Assembly: GCA_017404265.1 (NCBI GenBank)
Contig: JAFRCS010000011.1
Coordinates: 1 to 64,000 of the forward strand
Direction: 5' to 3'
Origin: Mogibacterium sp.
GTDB lineage: Bacteria; Bacillota; Clostridia; Peptostreptococcales; Anaerovoracaceae
DNA: 64,000 bases
Made by a program: the position numbers and the translations under genes. Shown in pieces: positions 60,868 through 64,000 of the stretch (positions are counted from its first letter, which is position 1; the number at the start of each line of letters is the position of its first letter). The notes under the pieces were generated by a model. That model was not told the DNA's origin and searched no databases. It saw nothing but the letters and a program-made list of their open reading frames with translations.

Positions 60868-62355
60868 CTATTCTTCGCGGAACGCAATCGTTGCTTTGAC
60901 CGCTCTGTGCCATCCGTTCAGTTTTTCTTTTCTCTCCTTTTCACCGAGAGAAGGCTTGAACGTCATCGCGATCTCCTTGCTTGCAACGATATCCGCAAGG
61001 CTTTCGTAATACCCGACCGCAAGGCCTGCCAGATATGCCGCTCCTAGCGATGTGGATTCGATGGAAGCGTACCTGACGATATCCACATCCGAGATATCTG
61101 CCTGGAACTGCATCAGCAGGTTATTCATTGCAGCGCCGCCGTCGACCTTGAGCGAGGTGATCTCCTTTCCGGTATCTGCTTTCATGGCTGCGAGGAGGTC
61201 TTCATTCTGATAAACCAGAGACTGTAGAGTCGCCCTTACGATATGTTCGCGTGTGGTTCCTCTTGTAATACCGAACATGGATCCTCTTGCTTCCGGATCC
61301 CAGTAAGGAGCGCCCAGTCCCACAAAGGCCGGAACTACGAATACTCCGCCTGCATCAGGGACCTGATTGGCGAGATCCTCAGACTCCGACGCATCACGGA
61401 AGAAACGCAGCTGGTCTCTCAGCCACTGAACGGCTGCTCCACATACGAATACCGAACCCTCGAGAGCGTATGTGACCTTGCAGTCGAGACCCCACGCGAT
61501 GGTTGTGAGCAGTCCGTTCTTGGACATCACAGGCTTGTCTCCCGTATTGAGCAGCAGGAAGTTGCCCGTTCCGTATGTGCTCTTTACGTCTCCCTCATTG
61601 AAGCACGCTTCGCCAAAGAGAGCGGCCTGCTGGTCTCCGGCAGCCCCGGTGATAGGTATCGGGCCTCCAAAGATCTCGTCGATGGTGTCGCCGTAGTATG
61701 ATGAGCACTCCACCGGTTCAGGCAGCATGCACATCGGAATATTCAGGAGCCCGCAGAGCTCCTCGTCCCACTTCAGCGTATTGATGTCAAAAAGCATGGT
61801 CCTGCAGGCGTTCGAGTAGTCGGATACGTGAACCTTGCCGCCTGTCAGCTTCCAGATGAGCCAGCTTTCTATCGTTCCGAACAGCAGCTCGCCCTTCTCT
61901 GCCCTGGCTCTTACGCCCGGTACATTCTCAAGTATCCATGCAAGTTTTGTTCCGCTGAAGTAAGGATCTGCGAGAAGTCCCGTCTTCTGTCTGATCATTT
62001 CTTCATGCGGTTTCAGCTTCGCAGCATAGTCGGCTGTCCTGCGGCACTGCCATACTATGGCGTTGTAGACAGGGATGCCCGTCTTCTTGTCCCATACTAT
62101 GGTCGTCTCTCTCTGATTCGTGATGCCTATGGCGGCGATGTTCTTGTATGTCAGTCCCGCCTTGAGCAGCGCCTCCTGAGCGGTACCCATCTGGGAAGCC
62201 CATATCTCCATCGCGTCGTGTTCTACCCATCCTTCATGCGGAAATATCTGGGTGAACTCCCTCTGGACCACGGATATCATGTTGCCCGCCCTGTCGTAGA
62301 TGATAGTTCTTGAGCTTGTTGTACCCTGATCGAGCGCCATTATGTATTTTTCCAT
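60868..62355 (-). CDS. glpK: Glycerol kinase
   Basis: FGGY-family kinase phosphorylating glycerol with ATP, 495 residues, full length. [29 protein letters not shown], the ATP-site [13 protein letters not shown] and C-terminal [17 protein letters not shown] are the signatures. Neither glpF nor glpD is adjacent. Confidence 0.97.
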   Translation of the reverse strand: MEKYIMALDQGTTSSRTIIYDRAGNMISVVQREFTQIFPHEGWVEHDAMEIWASQMGTAQEALLKAGLTYKNIAAIGITNQRETTIVWDKKTGIPVYNAIVWQCRRTADYAAKLKPHEEMIRQKTGLLADPYFSGTKLAWILENVPGVRARAEKGELLFGTIESWLIWKLTGGKVHVSDYSNACRTMLFDINTLKWDEELCGLLNIPMCMLPEPVECSSYYGDTIDEIFGGPIPITGAAGDQQAALFGEACFNEGDVKSTYGTGNFLLLNTGDKPVMSKNGLLTTIAWGLDCKVTYALEGSVFVCGAAVQWLRDQLRFFRDASESEDLANQVPDAGGVFVVPAFVGLGAPYWDPEARGSMFGITRGTTREHIVRATLQSLVYQNEDLLAAMKADTGKEITSLKVDGGAAMNNLLMQFQADISDVDIVRYASIESTSLGAAYLAGLAVGYYESLADIVASKEIAMTFKPSLGEKERKEKLNGWHRAVKATIAFREE

Positions 62356-62369
62356 GCTTCTGTCCTTTC

Positions 62370-63590
62370 CTATACAAACAGTGACATTATTTGGTTGCTT
62401 ATATCTATGCCCTGCTCTGTGAGCTTAAGGCCTTTGTCATCTATTATGAGAAGACCGCGCCTTACATAGTCTTCCGCCTCCTCCTTCGCTTCCGCGAATA
62501 TGCGCCAGAACGCGGCCTGAGGATCCTCATGCATCGGTCCTTCGGCGCATCTCATATAAGCGTCTAACGCTTCCTCATAGCTGATGCCTTCTGAGCGCCT
62601 TAGTCCCGTGAATACCGCCTCGCTTATGTTGTCGAAGCTGCTGTTCAGATGGTCTTCTTCGAGAGGTATTTCGATGCGGCCGCCTTCTTCAGGCAGCTTC
62701 GCGAAAGCCTCTATATATGCCTCTATATCCGATATGTTCTTATACCTGCGTCCATCTGTGAAACCGCTCGCCCCAAGGCCGACGCCTATGTAGTCGGACA
62801 TGTCCCAGTAAAGGCTGTTATGGCGCGATCTGAATCCCGGCTTAGCGAAATTGCTTATCTCATAATGCTCATAGCCGGCTTCCCTCAGTACCCTGCAGAT
62901 CTCATGGTATGTCCGTCTGTCTTCTTCATCCGGCACCTCAGTCAGCTCACCTGCTTCCGCCATGTCGCCGAAAGGCGTTCCCTCTTCTATCTGCAGGCTG
63001 TAGCAGGATATATGTTCAGGATCCAGTCCGAGTATCCTTTCAAGATCGCTCAGGGCATCCTCAGTAGTCTCTCCCGGTATAGAAAACATGAGATCGAGAT
63101 TGACATTGTCAAAGCCTTTTCGCCTTATGAGCTCCATGTCCCTGACAACGTTCTCAGCGGTATGTAAGCGGCCCATGTAATGCAGCCTGTCGTTGTCCAT
63201 CGCCTGGACACCCATGGACAGCCTGTTGAAACCCATGAATCTGTATGCCTGCAGCTTGGCAAGCATGACTCCGTCCTTGCGCCCCAGAGTCGCCGGATTG
63301 GCCTCGATGGTGATCTCGGCGCCCTCCTTTACCCTGAACGACTTGCAGACAGCGTGCATTATGTCGCGCATCTGTGAAATGTCCAGCACAGACGGCGTTC
63401 CGCCTCCGACATATACGGTGTCGATCTCAGGGTGTCCCAGCTGCTCTCCCCTGTATGTGATCTCGTTCACAAGAGCGTCGGTGTATTCCTTCCGCGGCGA
63501 AGTCTCTGCGTCGAAAGACAGAAAAGCGCAGTAATTGCACTTCCTGACACAGAAAGGTATGTGAATATAAAGTCCTGTTTTTTTTATCAT
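62370..63590 (-). CDS. hemW: HemW-type radical SAM protein
   Basis: Radical SAM enzyme of the HemW/HemN-like family, now viewed as a heme chaperone rather than coproporphyrinogen oxidase, 406 residues. The cluster motif is CVRKCNYC with Cys14, 18 and 21; [10 protein letters not shown] and [10 protein letters not shown] follow, and a C-terminal HemN domain ends it. The gene lies between glpK and lepA; three palindromic repeats sit directly upstream of its start. Confidence 0.93.
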   Translation of the reverse strand: MIKKTGLYIHIPFCVRKCNYCAFLSFDAETSPRKEYTDALVNEITYRGEQLGHPEIDTVYVGGGTPSVLDISQMRDIMHAVCKSFRVKEGAEITIEANPATLGRKDGVMLAKLQAYRFMGFNRLSMGVQAMDNDRLHYMGRLHTAENVVRDMELIRRKGFDNVNLDLMFSIPGETTEDALSDLERILGLDPEHISCYSLQIEEGTPFGDMAEAGELTEVPDEEDRRTYHEICRVLREAGYEHYEISNFAKPGFRSRHNSLYWDMSDYIGVGLGASGFTDGRRYKNISDIEAYIEAFAKLPEEGGRIEIPLEEDHLNSSFDNISEAVFTGLRRSEGISYEEALDAYMRCAEGPMHEDPQAAFWRIFAEAKEEAEDYVRRGLLIIDDKGLKLTEQGIDISNQIMSLFV

Positions 63591-63601
63591 TATCAGTCGA
63601 T

Positions 63602-63621
63602 ATGTAAAGTGTCCTTTACAT
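63602..63621. repeat. Palindromic repeat copy 6, hemW-lepA gap
   Basis: ATGTAAAG-TGTC-CTTTACAT, first of three in the lepA-hemW intergenic region. Confidence 0.85.
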
Positions 63622-63636
63622 TATTGTGTCGTTATT

Positions 63637-63656
63637 ATGTAAAGTGATCTTTACAT
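63637..63656. repeat. Palindromic repeat copy 7
   Basis: ATGTAAAG-TGAT-CTTTACAT, 15 bases after copy 6. Confidence 0.85.
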
Positions 63657-63668
63657 ATCTGTATCAAG

Positions 63669-63688
63669 ACGTAAAGTAATCTTTACAT
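63669..63688. repeat. Palindromic repeat copy 8
   Basis: ACGTAAAG-TAAT-CTTTACAT, one base off the consensus in its left arm, 12 bases after copy 7 and 9 bases from the lepA stop. Confidence 0.82.
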
Positions 63689-63697
63689 ATTTAGTCT

Positions 63698-64000
63698 CTA
63701 CTTGCCGTCATCAAGCTTGAGGACTTCTGTAAACGCCTCCTGCGGCACCGTTACCTGGCCGAACTGGCGCATCCTCTTCTTGCCTGCTTTCTGCTTTTCC
63801 AGAAGTTTCTTCTTTCTCGAGACGTCGCCTCCATAGCACTTGGCCAGAACGTCCTTGCGGTACGCCCTTACCGTCTCGCGGGCGATTATCTTCTGCCCTA
63901 TTGCAGCCTGGATCGGCACCTCGAACTGATGCCTTGGAATTATATCCTTCAGCTTCTCGCAGATGCCTCTTCCCTTGGCCATGGCTTCCTCTTCAGGCAC
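63698..64000 (-). CDS. lepA: Elongation factor 4 (LepA), C-terminal part cut by window edge
   Basis: The last 100 residues of LepA, a ribosome-associated translational GTPase. The C-terminal signature [20 protein letters not shown] is unmistakable, with [14 protein letters not shown] at the end. The GTPase domains lie outside the window. Upstream of hemW in the same orientation, an arrangement common in Firmicutes. Confidence 0.95.
   Translation of the reverse strand: MPEEEAMAKGRGICEKLKDIIPRHQFEVPIQAAIGQKIIARETVRAYRKDVLAKCYGGDVSRKKKLLEKQKAGKKRMRQFGQVTVPQEAFTEVLKLDDGK

Noticed and set aside
63602..63688. A CRISPR-like array before hemW.
   Set aside because: The repeats are 20-base palindromes with 15- and 12-base gaps, too short and too few for CRISPR, and the same unit is dispersed elsewhere.

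Overview
The window is a chromosomal segment of an anaerobic, low-to-mid GC Firmicute of class Clostridia. An Eubacteriales / Family XIII (Anaerovoracaceae)-like organism is my best guess. The signs are Gram-positive gene families (lgt, several YitT proteins, a YprB-type nuclease, meso-diaminopimelate dehydrogenase), Clostridia-style selenium genes, butyrate kinase, and tight operons with ATGA or TAATG overlaps. Almost everything is core chromosome. The only mobile DNA is the end of an IS3-family element at the left edge.

Layout. 1-170: tip of an IS150-like element. 200-4280 (minus): a response regulator-GGDEF-EAL protein, an HPt protein, a PotD-like lipoprotein and a YitT protein in one operon. 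4357-4952 (minus): six-tRNA operon (Met-Val-Asp-His-Gln-Cys). 5089-8267: lgt, ychF and yprB. 8338-20729 (minus): YitT, an orphan DNA methylase, a small P-loop protein, glyA, folC, valS, a small alarmone synthetase, a divergent folD and potCBA. 20771-25762 (minus): Mrp ATPase, a lipoprotein, and the selenocysteine cassette selB-selA-tRNA-Sec. 25867-30462 (minus): serine acetyltransferase, HD protein, purine nucleoside phosphorylase, a LarC2-only protein, uridine kinase, LarE and an unknown. 30597-30996 (plus): a structured ncRNA with its own promoter and terminator, possibly of the raiA type. 31039-42796: aspartate-family amino acid genes (hom, lysA, ddh, dapB, dapA, lysine riboswitch, two aspartokinases, asd, and divergently thrC plus an ACT protein). 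42811-45003: a LysR regulator facing selD, which itself encodes a selenoprotein. 45137-50539: uracil permease, butyrate kinase, aminotransferase and a DUF1015 protein. 50621-52288: two paralogous secreted proteins. 52551-59482: proline symporter, SDR, a GntR-ABC operon and a third YitT operon. 59599-64000: tRNA-Glu, asparaginase, glpK, hemW and the end of lepA.

How the genes work together. selA, selB, tRNA-Sec and selD make a complete Sec machine, and selD needs that machine to translate its own UGA. The lysine set runs from aspartate through AK, Asd, DapA, DapB, the one-step Ddh branch and LysA, with a lysine riboswitch just before dapA. Hom and ThrC serve the threonine branch; thrB is not in the window. 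potABC lacks a neighbouring potD, while a potD-like gene sits 16 kb away beside c-di-GMP genes.

The most unusual structural feature is an eight-copy palindrome, ATGTAAAG-N4-CTTTACAT. It lies mostly against stop codons and once inside folC. Other points to check are the selenoprotein SelD, the ncRNA, the paired secreted proteins, the divergent FolD and the stand-alone LarC2.
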